The notes: a model not told the origin generated them from the letters alone. A DNA stretch of 64,000 nt from Dryocosmus kuriphilus (GCA_038277395.1 CM076192.1:127811366-127875365); one strand, 5' to 3'; shown: positions 37,101 through 48,960, counted from the stretch's first letter. Numbers and translations are program-made.

Positions 37101-40100
37101 AGCCTGTATACTTATTTTTAAATTAAAAAAGGGGGAATATGTTTACATGCAATTTGAAAAAACTTAAGGCCTGTTTTCGGACAAAAAAGTATAGTTTTTG
37201 TAACAGCTTGTTTTTGTACACATTCGTTCTTGTATTAAGACGGTCTTTAGACTAAAAGCTGGATTTAAGCACATTTTTTGTCTTGAAAGAAGACCTTAAG
37301 CTTTAACAGTCTGTTATGTACACACAAAAATGCAGGAAGCTTTACAGAAAATATATATTCTTAAACACTTAAAATTGAAACTCTTTTAAACGAAGGAAAA
37401 AGTTAAATTCAGGATCCCTATAATATGTTATTATCTAGATCTTTCCCGTTTTTAAGGTTTATTTTGATAATATGAGAAAGTTGCCAGATGCCCAAGAACA
37501 TTATATGATCATTTTTAGCTTACTTAGTCTTTTTAAAAAATTAGTTAAAATTTTTCTATCAATGTTAAAAAAGAAGTTTGTTCTTTAGTTCATGAAATAC
37601 TGAAGTTTTCTACGATTGGCAAGAGAACTTTTTCATTGGAAAATTGTTGATAAAAAATAACTACCTAAATAAAATAGAAATTTAATATATTTTTACAAAC
37701 ATACTGGAGAATTGAAGTCCTATAAGAAATATTTTGATAACAAACTCATGAATTCTATCTATTTATAATTCAAAATAGATACAAAAATATTTAGATCTTT
37801 CATTCCTTCATTAATAATTCCTTTCCGTAACAGAAAAATTAAAGCTTCTAACAATTCCAATTTCGAAATTAAACAAAGATCGAGTCTAAAGTTACGGACA
37901 GTCCGTACGTTTATGTAATTTTATAATACAGTAGAGTCTAAAGATATAAAATTTATGTAAGAGTATAGATATTACTTTTTAAGCAAAACAAAACATCAAC
38001 ACAAAGGATTAAACTTACATTATAGTCGTTTGACACCCAGAAAAAGAAATTCTCAGCTCTATGAAAGCTTTAATGTACATATAACTAAAAATCAAAGTCG
38101 ACAGACCTTTCAATATCTTTTTAAAAAATACTTAAAAATTTTAATCTTAAATGATAACACTAAAATAGTGAAATTATTTTGCTATAAATAATAAGTGCAT
38201 TTGACTGAAAACTCGAAATTCATCTTTCGCAACTGAAATATTAAATTATAAAGTACAAAATTAAATACTAATTTTAAAAAACGAACACAATGACAATATT
38301 TATTAAACATGTTTTACTAAATTTCATAAAGTTTGACGTAATCTGTAAACCTCTAAGCGATTTTTAGAAATTATAAAATGTTATCATATATATTATTTAC
38401 ATAAGCTATTGTAACAAATCCACAAAGTTTAATTTTAAATGGTTTAAATAAAAAGACTCATAATTATCATTCTTAAAATTAGATTTATGTATTAAAACTT
38501 AAATCGGCCTAAATATTGTTACTTTCTCTTATCCATCGGCTCAATAAAATATATATATATATACCACTTTTCCAATACTCAACATTGGGTCACGTACAGA
38601 GAAGTTACACGTAGTACCTACGGCACCTGCGGCGCGTTAAGTTGATCTAGAATTGATGATTCATGATAACAGACAACTAAAAACTTTAGGTTTTCCTGGG
38701 AAAACTGCTTGTCCTTTTCGATCAACACGGAGAGGAACAACTCAAGCAAGATGAATGGATCCAATTCTTGAAAGGAAGACTCAAGTAAGTGTAACATTTC
38801 ATTCAGAAAAATTGTCTTATTTTATTGTCAATTCTGTTTGGGCAAATTATAATTTTTTGTTAAAAAACAGGTATTATGTTATTAAGTGTCAAAAAAAATC
38901 ATTATAATTATTTTTTACGTTATCATCTCAATGAGAAAGTATTAGTTTTATGTGAAAACTGACTTTCGCGGATTTCATGAAATCTCGACGTATCGAGAAC
39001 CCCTGAATCCGAAAAACATGTTATACATTGGTGTCTGTCGCTCATGCACAGTGAACTAATTAGAAAAGTAATATTTTCATTTTTGGATGATTTCGATCGA
39101 GTGTAAACCATTTTTTTATATAATTAATTAGTTCTTAAGGAGTAAACGGGCTAAATTTTTAGCGTTCAATTACAAAGAAATTATTACAGAGATCAATTTT
39201 CTACAACTGAAAAGTTAAGAGCAGCATTTTTATCAAAATATTTGACTCTTTAATTTCATCTTGCTATTCTAATAAAAAAAAGTTACATTGCTTAACTTTA
39301 ATGGTAGACACCAATAATTGCTTTTTTGAAATTGATCCATTTTTTTAAAATCCTCTGCAAATGTTCTAATTATAATTTGAATGAAAATAAACTAAATTTT
39401 TATTAAACTGCTGATTAAAATTATAATTCAATCTAAAAGCTGTGAATATTTTTCTTCAGGTATTTTTTATATTTTCAGAGACAAACTTTTATAATTAAAT
39501 AGCAAAATTTATTTATCTTGAACATTAAAGTCATTGGAAAACATAATTAATTACCAATTTAAAAAAGATTTGCGCTCTTACTTAATACATAATCTAAAAG
39601 AAAAATGTTTTATTATAGCGGGAAAACAATTTTTAATATAAAAAATGTTTGTTTTAATAACAATAACTCCTGTAGGTCAAAGTTTAATTCAGTTTTTTCT
39701 TAGATTTTAAAATTAAGTTCTGACTTCCTAATTACAACAATTTGTTTATAAAATTTATTTAATTATACAAAGTTTCCAAGTGTTAGTTAAAAAATGAGAG
39801 ATTAATTTTGAAGTCTAAGATGATGAAAACTTTGAAAGTTGTTTGATTTTTAAGCTACGACCTTGAGGTTTTGTACTCGCCCCATAAAGTGCCCACTGCG
39901 GAGTGTAGAAAAATAGTGCGAACCTTGGGAAAAATCTCCTTCCTATTTAAATTCCAAATCTCAAGCAAACAATCATTTGGGGTCCGATTTAGTCCTTTAA
40001 TAGTTCTTTAATCTAACTTACAATTTTTGCGAAACTTAGTAAAATTCAATATGATTTCCGATACTTTAATGAATGTTTATGTTTAATTTATGAGATTGAC

Positions 40101-40479
40101 AAAAAATTTTTCCGTAAATTGTTTGATTTTTAAGAGCGAAAATAAGAGAATCTCCCCTTAGAAAAAACATTCTTATGTTGAAATGACAAGAACAGAAAGT
40201 AGTTTAATTAAAGAAAAAGTTGTTCATCACCCTCTTAATTCAAGTTGCAAAAGGTATGAATTTCCAATTATTTTCCAAAGACAATTATTTTTTAAAAAAC
40301 TGTTGCAATTTTGAATACAAAATAAATATTATTCAAAACCGTACATTTTTTTAATTAGGTCGTCTATTGGCATCAGTGAAAATAACATCGAGTGGTTGGA
40401 AAAATTATTCAAACAGACAGTCGGAAATGAACGAGAAATTAATCGAGAGGAGTTCAAGAAAATTGTAGTTTCAAAGAAC
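27221..40479 (+). CDS. NADPH oxidase 5-like gene, N-terminal EF-hand part (3' end outside window)
   Basis: Four exons (27221-27333, 27707-27950, 38690-38784, 40359-40479) have GT/AG borders and phases 2, 0, 2, 0 that join without a stop. The product begins acidic and charged. It continues through a helical segment ending ILKNLFQDE and a VFLGKLLVLFD...LKQDEWIQFLKGRL unit (EF-hand-like), then WLEKLFKQTVG and EINREEFKKIVVSKN, which resemble the Ca2+-binding N-terminus of Nox5-type oxidases. Those membrane enzymes move electrons from NADPH to oxygen to make superoxide when Ca2+ binds. The haem-binding membrane part and the FAD/NADPH domain should follow beyond base 64000. Other EF-hand proteins remain possible. 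The third-exon intron is 10.7 kb and the next intron exceeds 23 kb; both are full of transposons. Confidence 0.62.
27707..27950 (+). CDS. Gene 2 exon 2
   Basis: Coding-like sequence between an ATTAAAG acceptor and a GAG|GTATTT donor, phase 0 at the end. It is helical and charged, with NKFEMKMSSMEEDHM and a LKECSDILQRE...SKKILKNLFQDE stretch. The Met at 27747 is an alternative start if exon 1 is wrong. Confidence 0.65.
27951..30415. other. Gene 2 intron, AT-rich
   Basis: Holds an (AT)n tract (about 28063-28109) and a 23-base G run (29533-29555). No exon was recognised. Confidence 0.5.
30416..30653 (-). CDS. Possible coding fragment of unknown identity
   Basis: A frame of about 78 residues with even, coding-like composition in a locally more GC-rich stretch (30440-30800). 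It includes KIEKELEESWRQTKVSDLRQ and ends TCIPNYYGLHRNK. An AG lies before its left-most residues (reading from about 30653), so it could be an exon on the - strand, inside the intron of gene 2, or a fragment of a copied gene. I do not recognise the protein. Confidence 0.3.
31671..32559 (+). repeat. Left terminal inverted repeat of the RAG-like transposon
   Basis: Starts CACAGTG. It carries several internal copies of an AACAATTTTATAAACAAAT-like motif (near 31978, 32120 and 32415, more diverged elsewhere) that could be subterminal protein-binding sites. No ACAAAAACC-like nonamer is seen at a 12- or 23-base distance. Confidence 0.85.
32657..34288 (-). CDS. RAG1-core-like transposase, main part
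   Basis: A DDE-type recombinase expected to cut at the CAC ends of the element and join it to a GC-rich 5-bp target. What supports the family is the order of motifs shared with the RAG1 core: CYIC (zinc-binding-like, about 33436-33452), LHAWIRF, KMGLI...CGNTARRFF (about 33130-33220), YAFSAAKL...MPSSVHKILIHG and LPIG..SEEASEARNKD (about 32850-32930), then R.FNTRK...TMEDLIHKLL. The Glu before ARNK matches the third catalytic acid (Glu of RAG1 'NESGNK'). The two catalytic Asp cannot be fixed by eye: an LDGKV Asp is a candidate, while the place expected for the second reads AKET. The beginning of this frame lies within the overlap with the N-terminal frame, so the first ~25 residues as translated are probably not real. 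Confidence 0.8.
   Translation of the reverse strand: MKSVSRLLKYRMHFCAIYERVGEKKTANEILALLKSEETEHFNISDKSECEPYVSYSSEEALALMQQARLSKFQYETIHSQAKTRKADIYPIYPKLIEVKKDCYPANIQISEEGATIEIQSLIDHTIQRLFKDPNLCLPASENRLKITYLDFEVKYGIDGLSTEAKYNQKFNNNNLTDDSLFTASMVPILLKVKDTEETVWMNPHSSSPKRCIPIMIKYAKETKELTKAEIKNIKTQVQNLRPTTVSTTNGVYTVTTEMKLTMLDGKVCTALTDTPSSSTCYICRATPSQMNDLDRVKQKKVISSNFEFGLSTLHAWIRFMECILHIAYRLRVCKWSVSMKEDKEMMQEDKKRICNDFQRKMGLIIDQPSQGSGNSNCGNTARRFFSDVDKTAEITGVNRELIKMFRNILQMLASRRKIPPLFFEEYAFSAAKLYVSLYPWHYMPSSVHKILIHGGKIMENFMLPIGMYSEEASEARNKDIKYIRQFNTRKMSRLHTMEDLIHKLLESSDLFIASLKPEWEKVEVELDQELDKLIAKFESRNS
34203..34640 (-). CDS. RAG1-core-like transposase, N-terminal part (frame broken at A9)
   Basis: Starts at the ATG at 34638-34640 and runs about 140 residues, with a basic patch (TKSKGGRKT, ATKRRKL) that may be DNA-binding or a nuclear signal. 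It meets the main frame at a run of nine A on the coding strand (34211-34219), where one base fewer gives a single frame of 660 codons. The geometry needs a +1 shift, so a classical -1 slippery site does not explain it. A recent indel or an assembly error at a homopolymer is more likely. Confidence 0.7.
   Translation of the reverse strand: MDTLRVRKKVLSDILITNKGTDNVQSLLNFIQTEYSLDPERLKIVANNLKLYFLPVFQKKWKESLSTKSHFEKRFEKWLSTDFLVSFSETKSKGGRKTSNIKFEDASSATKRRKLMSIEECFTAVEIQDAFLRNLRKSGRKKNCK
34927..35035. repeat. (AGATT)n microsatellite inside the RAG-like element
   Basis: Imperfect AGATT repeats about 110 bases long, between the transposase gene and the right inverted repeat. Confidence 0.85.
35064..35955 (-). 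repeat. Right terminal inverted repeat of the RAG-like transposon
   Basis: An inverted copy of the left arm. Blocks compared by eye differ by scattered single bases (for example AACTTTCTG against the complement of CAGAAATTT). It ends CACTGTG followed directly by the CGTCG duplication. Confidence 0.85.
36051..38689. other. Gene 2 intron, AT-rich
   Basis: No exon seen. Positions 36620-36830 hold a decayed low-complexity repeat with AAGTCC/CCAAAT-like words, and 38549-38562 holds a short (AT)n. Confidence 0.5.
38690..38784 (+). CDS. Gene 2 exon 3, EF-hand-like helix
   Basis: Bordered by a CTTTAG acceptor and a GTAAGT donor; phase 0 in, phase 2 out. It encodes a Val-Phe-Leu-Gly-Lys start, LFDQHG and DEWIQFLKGRL, an EF-hand-like unit that continues the end of exon 2 without a break. 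Confidence 0.72.
38918..39090 (-). repeat. Terminal fragment of the hairpin/155-bp repeat family
   Basis: Holds only the end piece (ATCTCAATGAGAAAGTATTAG, TGACTTTCGCGGATTTCATG) and a short stretch beyond it. Confidence 0.65.
40359..40479 (+). CDS. Gene 2 exon 4, EF-hand
   Basis: Begins after TTTTTTAATTAG and ends at a perfect GTGAGT donor, phase 0. It encodes WLEKLFKQTVG then EINREEFKKIVVSKN, the pattern of the Nox5 N-terminal EF-hand region. The next exon was not found in the remaining 23.5 kb. Confidence 0.75.
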
Positions 40480-40519
40480 GTGAGTTCAAATATTTAAAAA
40501 ATTATTTCGATTTTTACAT

Positions 40520-41800
40520 TTTCATCAGAGAAGGTATTAGATTTATGTAAAATTTGACTTTCGCGGATTTCATGAAATCTCCATGTTTTGAGACCCCCTG
40601 AGTCAGAAAAAACGGTTTTTACGACCGTGTCTGTCTGTTATCGTCGTCGTTGTCGTCGTTGTCGTCGTTGTCGTTGTCGTTGGCGTTGTCGTCGTCTGTG
40701 ATCGCGAAAACTTTCGAAGGACTAATCGGATTGGAGCGCGCTTCGGTACACTTCTTTGAGGGGGAAAGAGAAAGGACGAGTTCGTTAACCAGCGGTTTTT
40801 GACCAACAGTTATGGTTTTATCCATCAAAAACGGTTTTCACAGAATCAAAAAATCCATTTTCCGGCTAAACTATAAGAGATACATAAAAAAATGTAAGAA
40901 AGTAAAATTGCTCATCTTAAAAAAATCTACGAATTTTATCTTAACCGTTTTTTGATGAAATGAACTGCTTTTTTCTAATAAAGAAAACGCTATTAAAATT
41001 AAGAAACTCTGGTTTTCCGCCAAAATATTCAAGATACAAAAAAATAGCAACAAACAAAGTTGTTCAGTTTAAAAAGATCTACAAATTTTGTTTCAACCAT
41101 TTTTTGATAAAATGCATGGTTTTTGTTTTAATCGATAAAACCTTATTAAAAATAAAAAATTTCAAATTTCCCGCCAAACTATGCAAGACACGGAAAAATG
41201 ATAATAAACAAAGTTGTTCGCCTTAAAAGGTCTACAAATTTGCTCTCTATCATTTTTTTTTGAGCAGACGCGTATTTTTTGAGTTATTCGTGAAATACGT
41301 TATGAAATATAAAGAGAACCACTTTTCAGCATAACTATGCAAGATATGAGAAAATATTAACAAGCAGGATTATTCACCTTGGAAAGAGCTACAAAATTTA
41401 TTTATAAGACTCATCGTTTTACTTTTAAGAATCGAAAACCTGTATTGTGAAAATTTGGAAAATCACAAAAAAACTTTACCAATCTACAATGTCTTTTAAA
41501 AAAATGTAATTATCGAGCGCGAAGCGCGAGTTTCATGATGAGAATGTATTCCTTAAGGGCGATAGAGCCTTAAGTAAAATAGTTCCTTTTGGAATTTTTA
41601 ATTTAAAGGTTTATACGATCCATAAACACCGAGCGCGTAGCGCGAGGTGAATAATGTATCGAGCGCGAAGCGCGAGTGCCGTAAATAACGTATCGAGCGC
41701 GAAGCGCGAGTGCCAACAGACGCGCGCCCAGTCGCGCTCATACTTGGTGCAAAGCGCGCGAGGAGAATGTGCCCGCGAAGCGGGCAAATTTTTTAACCTA
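40520..41800 (-). repeat. Hairpin/155-bp-unit repeat family, copy C (inverted)
   Basis: On the - strand: GCGGGC hairpin and repeated CGAGCGCGAAGCGCGAG blocks (41510-41790), then tandem AT-rich units (40880-41500), the GGATAAAACC block, a (GACAAC)n-like microsatellite (about 40630-40700), and the TAATACCTTCTC end. Confidence 0.8.
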
Positions 41801-43377
41801 AAATTCCGAACATTTTTAACAATGTATTCTAATTTTTTGTCTTTAACGACTGCCGTAAACTGTGTTTAAATCCTCTATGCTTTTGCATGTTTTACTCATT
41901 TGTAATTAGTTAGGGTCACACCTTTCTGTTACATATGCTTATAAACCCTTGTCGAAAAAATTAAATTTTAAACTAATTTATTTTTATTTGATATGAGAAA
42001 TATAGTTCGCTCACATAATCTTTAATTCTCGTTAACTTTTTGTGTATTAAGGTAGTTGTTGTTTTTTTAGCACGTGGATCTAAACATTAACTTTGTAGAA
42101 TATGTTGTTGACTCTACATGATAATTTGAGTGATTCTTTAAATTTGACAGGTAAAATTCTTTTATAAATATTTTTTTGTAGAAACAGTTTTAACTTTAAT
42201 TATGTTTTTATCAAGGAATTTTTTCTAACTGAAGTTTTTCTAGGAAATAGCTAACAATTTTTAAGGCGAAACATCGTCGACATTGACATAAACTATGGAA
42301 CAATTAACATAATGTTTTTTTCCATTCATTAGACCAAGAAGACCAATTAATAAATTTGTTGCTTAGCATTGTTTTTTTGAGTTTAATTACATTATATCTG
42401 ACTACTAAATTCGAGGAGTAGAAAATCTGTCGCTAGAGAAACATAATTTTTTTCATAACGCAATCATAAAATAGCAGGTTATCATGCCTATAAATAACAA
42501 GTAAGGGCGTATGTGTACACTGTACATTCACGCTTAAAATGTAGAAAATTCACTAATATGAGGAGTAAAAGGACAGTAATAAGCTTCAGTTTTTTTTAAA
42601 TAGGCACAATGATAAAGAATTGATGATAAAAGATGTTTTAAATATTTCTAACAGATTAAAAAAACTTAGCAAAGTTTCAAAAAATTTCACGAAGATTTTG
42701 AAATATTTAAAAGATTTCGTAACGATTTCACAGATTTTAAAAGCTTTCGGTTTTACATTCAGGGACAACAAAATCTGCGAAAAATTCATACTTTTGGTTC
42801 GAGAAGAGTTAACATATATTTTTTTTTTTTTGGCATTATCCGTAAAACGGCTTATAAACAATCCTATTGCTGAGAATATGTATTTGAATTTTCCGCATAT
42901 ATATCTTTTTGCTCATTAGAAATCTTGTTCAAGTTGTGACCATATGTTGATTTGCTTTTAACATGCCAGCACAGCAGAAATCTATTTGCGTTGATCTTAC
43001 GTTATCTTTCTCAAAGCTCCTCCATCGTAAAAACTCGCATATGAATGTAATCTTTGCTATTAATAATAATAAAAATATTATAGTGTACTTACGCTTAAAT
43101 TGAAGAAAATTTAATAATATGAGGAGTAAGAAGCCAGTAATAAGCTTCATTTCTTTAAATGGGCACAATGTTAAAGATGTGACGATTGATTTTTCAGCAA
43201 TTTCAGATGAAGTGACTCGATGGCTGTGGCTTTATAACTTCTATCTGATAACTTCGCCTTATTTATTACCTAAATAAATAAAAATTAGAAGTAGGAAGAT
43301 TGTTAATCTCAGATTTACAAATATAAAGCTCTTTAATGTAACTATTAAAAAACGTGTGAAAATAAAAATAATAAATC
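41801..43377. other. AT-rich DNA with a direct repeat pair
   Basis: Blocks 42520-42615 and 43080-43175 are close direct copies (ATATGAGGAGTAA...AGTAATAAGCTTCA). No exon was recognised. Confidence 0.5.
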
Positions 43378-44620
43378 TGCGCTCATCGCGCGCTTCGCGC
43401 TCGGATGTTTTTGGTCCTTGCACGTCGTACTCGGTATTCGTTACATGGGTCATAAAATTTCAAAACACCCTCTTTTAATGAGATTATTAAATTTGAATCT
43501 TTATTAAAAATTGCAAAAGAAATTATTTTACTTAAGGCTCTATCGACCTTAAGGAATACACTCTCATCATGGCACTCGCACTTCGCGCTCGACAATAAAA
43601 TTTTTCTGAAACACATTGTACATTGGTAAAGTTTTTTTGTGATTTTCCAAATCTTCAAAATGCCGGATTTCGATTCTTAAAAGTAAAATGATGAGTCTTA
43701 TAAATAAATCTCGCAACTCTTTCCGAGGTGAACAATGCTTCTTGTTAATATTGTTTCATATCTTGCATAGTTTTGCTGAAAAGTGGTTTTCTTTATATTT
43801 CATAATATATTTCATGAATAACTCAAAAACTACGCATCTGTTCAAAAAAATGATAGAGAGCAAATTTTTAAATCCTTTTCAGGTGAACAACTACTCTTTA
43901 TTATCATTTCTTTTTCGTATCTTGCATATATTGGCGGGAAATTTTGAATTCTCGATTTTTAATAAAGTTTTCTCGATTAAATCAAAAACCCTGCATTTTA
44001 TCAAAAAATCGTTACTACAAAATTTGTACAACTTTTTAAGCTGAACGACTTTGTTCATTATCATTTTTTTCGTATCTTAAATATTTTGTCAAGAAACCAC
44101 ATTTCCTTTTTTTTAACAACGTTTTGTCTATTAAAATAAAAACCGTGCATTTTATCAAAAAATGGTAGAAACAAAAATGTGTAGATTTTTTTTAGATGAA
44201 AAATTGTACTCTCTATTGTTTTTTTTGTATCTCGTATAGTTTAGGTGGACTATTGATTTTTTTGTTTTGTCAAAACAGTTTTGATGGATAAAACCAGAAT
44301 CACTGCTGGAAAACCACTGGTTAACGAACTCTTCCTTTCTTCTCGACTCTGAGGAAGCGTGCCAAAGCGCAATCCAATCTGATGATTCTTTCAAAAGTTA
44401 TCGCAGTAACAGGCGCCGAAAACAACGAAAACAGCGTCAACGACAAAGACAACGACAAGGACAACGACAACGACAACGACGACGAAAACAACAACAAACT
44501 GACATGCACCGTCATAAAAACCGTTTTTTTCCACTCATGGTGTCTCAAGAAGTGGAGATTTGATGAAATCCGCGAAAGTTATTTTTCACATAAAGCTAAT
44601 ACCTTCTCAATGAGATGAGA
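43378..44620 (+). repeat. Hairpin/155-bp-unit repeat family, copy D
   Basis: Same order of parts as copy A, with a shorter hairpin zone (43380-43600), tandem units (43600-44270), microsatellite (44420-44490) and the TAATACCTTCTCAATGAGA end. Confidence 0.75.
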
Positions 44621-45409
44621 CTGTAAAAATTACGAAATCAACCTAATAGGAAATAGAGCAAAAGAATGTAAGAACAAATTGAGTAGTTAAATTAGCAAAA
44701 TAAGACACAATTTATAACGAACATTTCAGGTTTGCACACACATTAAAATAATAGAAAGTGACCTTACACTTTTACTTTCCGAAAAATCTTTTTTACTTTG
44801 AAATATTTTTATCCTAAAAAAAATGTCAACTAATATTTAGCAATTGTTTACTTTTATCTAAGGTTATATTTTGACAGCTACCAAGACGGTAGCCATTTCA
44901 GAATGCTTCAATGCGAAACTCACGCCGTGTTCGGGATGTTTTGTACAATGATTATCTTTAAAATTAACTTAATTTAATTACATAAAATGTAGTTTTTTAT
45001 GAAACCAAGTTATTTTTTTGTATTAAAGAAGTTTTGAAGAATATGAAAAAGATATATGTTTAGAGTAGAAAGTGAAGTTAGAAGCTTATTTTCCTGTTTA
45101 TATATCTCAAAAGAAAGTCAACATTTACGACATACCAATTAAGGGAGCTTTTTATATGAAGTATAAATAATTTTTGTTTGAAAATAATAATTAAAGTAGT
45201 TCTCTTTGTTACGATTTTTTAAATGCTTTATACGTTTTTAAATTCATGGGCACGCAAAATGTCGTTTTTGCACAATCCCACTTAATCAAGTGAGTATTTG
45301 AATTTCCAGTGTCTATTTTAAATATATTCAGATTGAGTCACGCATGCGCTATTCTTGTTAAATTATTTCGGCGGTGAAAAATTTGAACGTACGTTTTGTA
45401 ACCTTTCAC
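44621..45409. other. AT-rich DNA, nothing recognised
   Basis: No exon, repeat border or element end seen. Confidence 0.4.
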
Positions 45410-46128
45410 ATTCTCATCTCAATGAGAAGGTATTAGTTTTATGCGAAAAATGACTTCAGCGGATTACATCAAATCTCCACGTTTTGAGACTCCCTGAATG
45501 AGAAAAAAAGTTTTTTACGACGGTGTCTGTTCATCTATTGTTGTTGTCGTCATTGTCGTCGTTGTTGTCGTCGTTGTTGGCGTCTTTTAGCGTCATAACT
45601 TTTGAAAGAATCATCAGATTGGATTACGCTTCGGCACATTTCTTTAAGGCAAAAAAGAAAGGACGAGTTCGTCAACCAGCGGTAAAGTAAAATTGTTCAT
45701 CTCGAAAAAATCTACAAATTTTATTTTCACTATTTTTTGACAAAAGGCATGGCTTTTGTTTTAATTGAGAAAACGTTATTAAAAATCGAAAACAGTGGTT
45801 TCTTGCCAAAATATTCAAAATATGAAAAAAAAGATAATAAACAAAGTTATTCAACAAGAAAAGATCCACAAATTTTGTACGAACTATTTTTCGAAAAAAT
45901 GCATAGTTTTTGTTTTAATCGAGAAAACGTTACTAAAAATCAAAGATAAAAAAATTTCCCGCCAAACTATATAAGATACGAAAAAAGCGATAAACTACAA
46001 AGTTGTTCACCTCAAAAGGGTCTACAAATTTGCTCTCAGACACTTTTTGAACAGATGGGTAGTTTTTGAGTTATTCACGAAACATTTTATTAAATATAAA
46101 GAAAACAACTTGCAGAAAATCTATGACT
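45410..46128 (-). repeat. Hairpin/155-bp repeat family, copy E (first half of a split copy)
   Basis: Has the TAATACC terminus, microsatellite and about three tandem units in inverted orientation, then breaks off in mid-unit. The same unit resumes at about 59346, so this and 59346-59620 are one copy split by the giant palindrome. Confidence 0.75.
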
Positions 46129-46570
46129 AGTATAGCTATAAGCGTATTGGAACACTTAAAATCCGAGCAAGGTTCTGTTCCGGGCTAAATCATTTACCGC
46201 CAATCGGTACTACCCTTAGTCCGTAATGTAGATTCCTGCCGGGGATTACCCTTTGTCGGTAATACTACATACATCCAGCCGCCACCGCTAGATGGCGCAC
46301 AGTTACTGTTGGTAATGCAGATTCCTAACGATCAACCTATTGCGCTAAATTAAAAATTTTAGAAATAAAGTAAATAAACAAAATTAAATAAACTAAATAA
46401 ATTGAATAAATTAAATAAATTAAATAAATAAAATAAATAAAAAGAATAAGTAAATAAAATAAAATTATTAAAATTAATAAAATAAATATAGTTAATAAAT
46501 TAAATTCAATAAATCAAATAATTAAAGTTGTTAAAATAAATAAAATAATAAATAAAAAGTCCATAAAAAT

Positions 46571-46650
46571 GGACTCAAATCTGGGGAATCGAACCCTCAG
46601 CCGCCGACTCGGAAGCCTGATGCGCTAACCACTACGCCAACCTCACAGTT
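46571..46650 (-). repeat. tRNA-like module, left arm
   Basis: On the - strand it reads TTGGCGTAGTGGTTAGCGC (A-box-like, D-arm) and GGTTCGATTCC (perfect B box). The anticodon arm does not fold well, so a working tRNA gene is unlikely; it resembles the head of a tRNA-derived SINE. It is followed on the - strand side by A/T-rich AAATAAAT-type DNA (46350-46560). Confidence 0.65.
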
Positions 46651-47689
46651 GGTGACGAGTAACATACAATCAAATCATCACCTGACTACCCCACCGCTAT
46701 CATTCAAATCAATCTTCAAGGTGAGAAAGGGGGGGGAGAGGCAAGTCATCCATACCATGTACCTCGTTATAGAATAAAATGAATAAAATAAATGAACGAA
46801 AATTAAATGAAATGAAGTAGAATCTGCGCATGCGTCAGTTACTCACGCTGGTGTTTTCCTCAATCACTTATGCAGATTCCTGACAGGGGATTAGCCTCTG
46901 TCAATATGTCATATGTATGCAAAGATTCTTTCTAGTGAAACTGAATTAAAAAAAGCCCATAGATGAAAAAACAAATGAAACTGATTCAGAAGTAAGCATT
47001 CATTATTCTCAATTCCTAAGAAAGAGAATTGGCAAGCAATATTGGCAAATCGACATTCGAAAATCGAGTACGAATGATAATCTGAAATGAGAAATACACG
47101 CACGTAGGTGACGTAGGTTCATGAGTCATACTTGGAAATCGAACACTGCTATCACTCAGGTCAGTCCTCGAGGTGGAAAGGGGGAAAGCCATATGACGCA
47201 TACCATATACCACGTTACAGAATAAAATAAATGAAAGAAAATAAAATAAAATCTTTTTCAAAGACTAATAAAACTCCTTCACTCAAGATATGTTTTGAAA
47301 ATTTCGATAAATGTTTTTTATACACTAGTGTATATATTTTTCATAACATTGTTACTGTTTTGACTTCATCCAGTGATGTTTGCTACATTTTTTTTATAAT
47401 AATAAAATTGGTAACTCTACCCTCCCCTCTTTACTTAATTTTAAATTACTTTATCAATAAATCCTCTTTAAATACATTTTCTTGTATTCTGACTTTAAAT
47501 ATTCGCGCGCTTTATCTAATCAGCAAATAGCGCCACTAGTGTCTGCGTGTCAGAGTCCCTTTGCGCACTCCCAACTAAGGTCCTACTCTAAGTGGGGAAG
47601 CCAATACTTAATTTTAATTTAGTTGATCAATAAACCCTCTTTAAATACGTTTTCTTATATTCTCACTTTGAACATTCGCGCGCTTTATT

Positions 47690-47908
47690 TTAACAGCCAA
47701 ACCTTACCTTACTCTTCGATCTAGCTTACCTACCTCAACTAGAATCTTTGAACTTGATGTATGTTGCTTGGAGGGATACTCATGAAATTACATAAATTAA
47801 ACGATATAAAGTAAAATAAAAAACAATAAAACAAAATCGATTGAAATAAAACGAAATGAAATAAAATAAAGTAAAATATAGCAAGATGAAATAAAATAAA
47901 GCATAATG

Positions 47909-47972
<64 letters not shown>

Positions 47973-48960
47973 GTAGAATAAAATAAAATAAGAAGCAGAA
48001 AATCGAAATAAAAAAATGCACATTCGTGTCAGGGTAATTGCCTCGGGCGATATGTCAGGGATAGCTTACCTTAATTTGCAATCCACCTTACCTACCTTAG
48101 CTAGAATCTTTGAACTTGAGGCATATTCCTTGTAGGGGATATACATGAAATAGAATAAATAAAACGTTATGAAATAAAATAAAAGATAATAAAACAAAAA
48201 TGGAATAAAATAAAGCAAAATGAAATAATGTAAAATATGAAAACAGAAAAAAAACGAAATAAAAAATGTAGAATCATGTCAGGGGATTAGCCTCGGTCGA
48301 TATGTCAGAGATATACATTACCTTACTTTTCGATCTACCTTAACTAACTTAATATATAATAGAGTAGAATAGAATAAAATAAGAAACATAAAAGTGAAAT
48401 AAACAATGCAGATTCGTGTCAGGGTAATATCTTCGGTCGATATGTCAGGGAATATACTTTATCTTACTTTTCAATCCACCTTACCTACCTTAGCTATTTT
48501 TTTTTTTGAACTTAATGTATGTTGCTTGGAAGGGATATTCATGAAATAAAATAAATAAAACAACATAAAGTAACATAAAAGATAGTAAAACAAAATGGAG
48601 TAAAATGAAGCAAAATAAAATAAAATAAAATAAAAATAAGAAAAAATAAAATACATAAATACAAAATTTAGATTAATGTCAGGGGATTAGCCTCGGTCGA
48701 TGTGTTAGGTATATACATTACCTTCTTTTTCGATCTACCTTATTTACCTTAATATATTATGGAGGAGGATAAAACTAAATATAAGAAAAAACAAAACAAA
48801 GAAAGAAAAAATGCTGATTCATGTCAGGGGATTAGCCTCGGTCGATATGTTAGGTATATACATTACCTTATTTTTTGATCTTCTTTACCTACCTTAGCTA
48901 GAATATTTGTACTTGATGCAGGTTGCTTGGAGGGGGTATCCTTAAATTCTAACCTACATG
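47690..48960. repeat. Tandem composite repeats, left arm
   Basis: About five units with the shared words GGGGATTAGCCTCGGTCGAT, ATACATTACCTTAC, CTTAGCTAGAATCTTTGAAC and AAAATAAA tails. An (AT)n tract lies at about 47911-47966. It is mirrored at 56580-57830. Confidence 0.7.

Noticed and set aside
40603..40828. Thr- and Asp/Asn-rich frames
   Set aside because: Translations of the (GAC)n/(GACAAC)n microsatellite of the repeat family, as also at 44382-44618.
47739..48023. Tyr-Ile and Phe/Leu-rich open frames in AAAATAAAT and (AT)n DNA
   Set aside because: Low-complexity translation of AT repeats, as also at 48471-48656, 49438-49647, 57270-57810 and 58862-59056.
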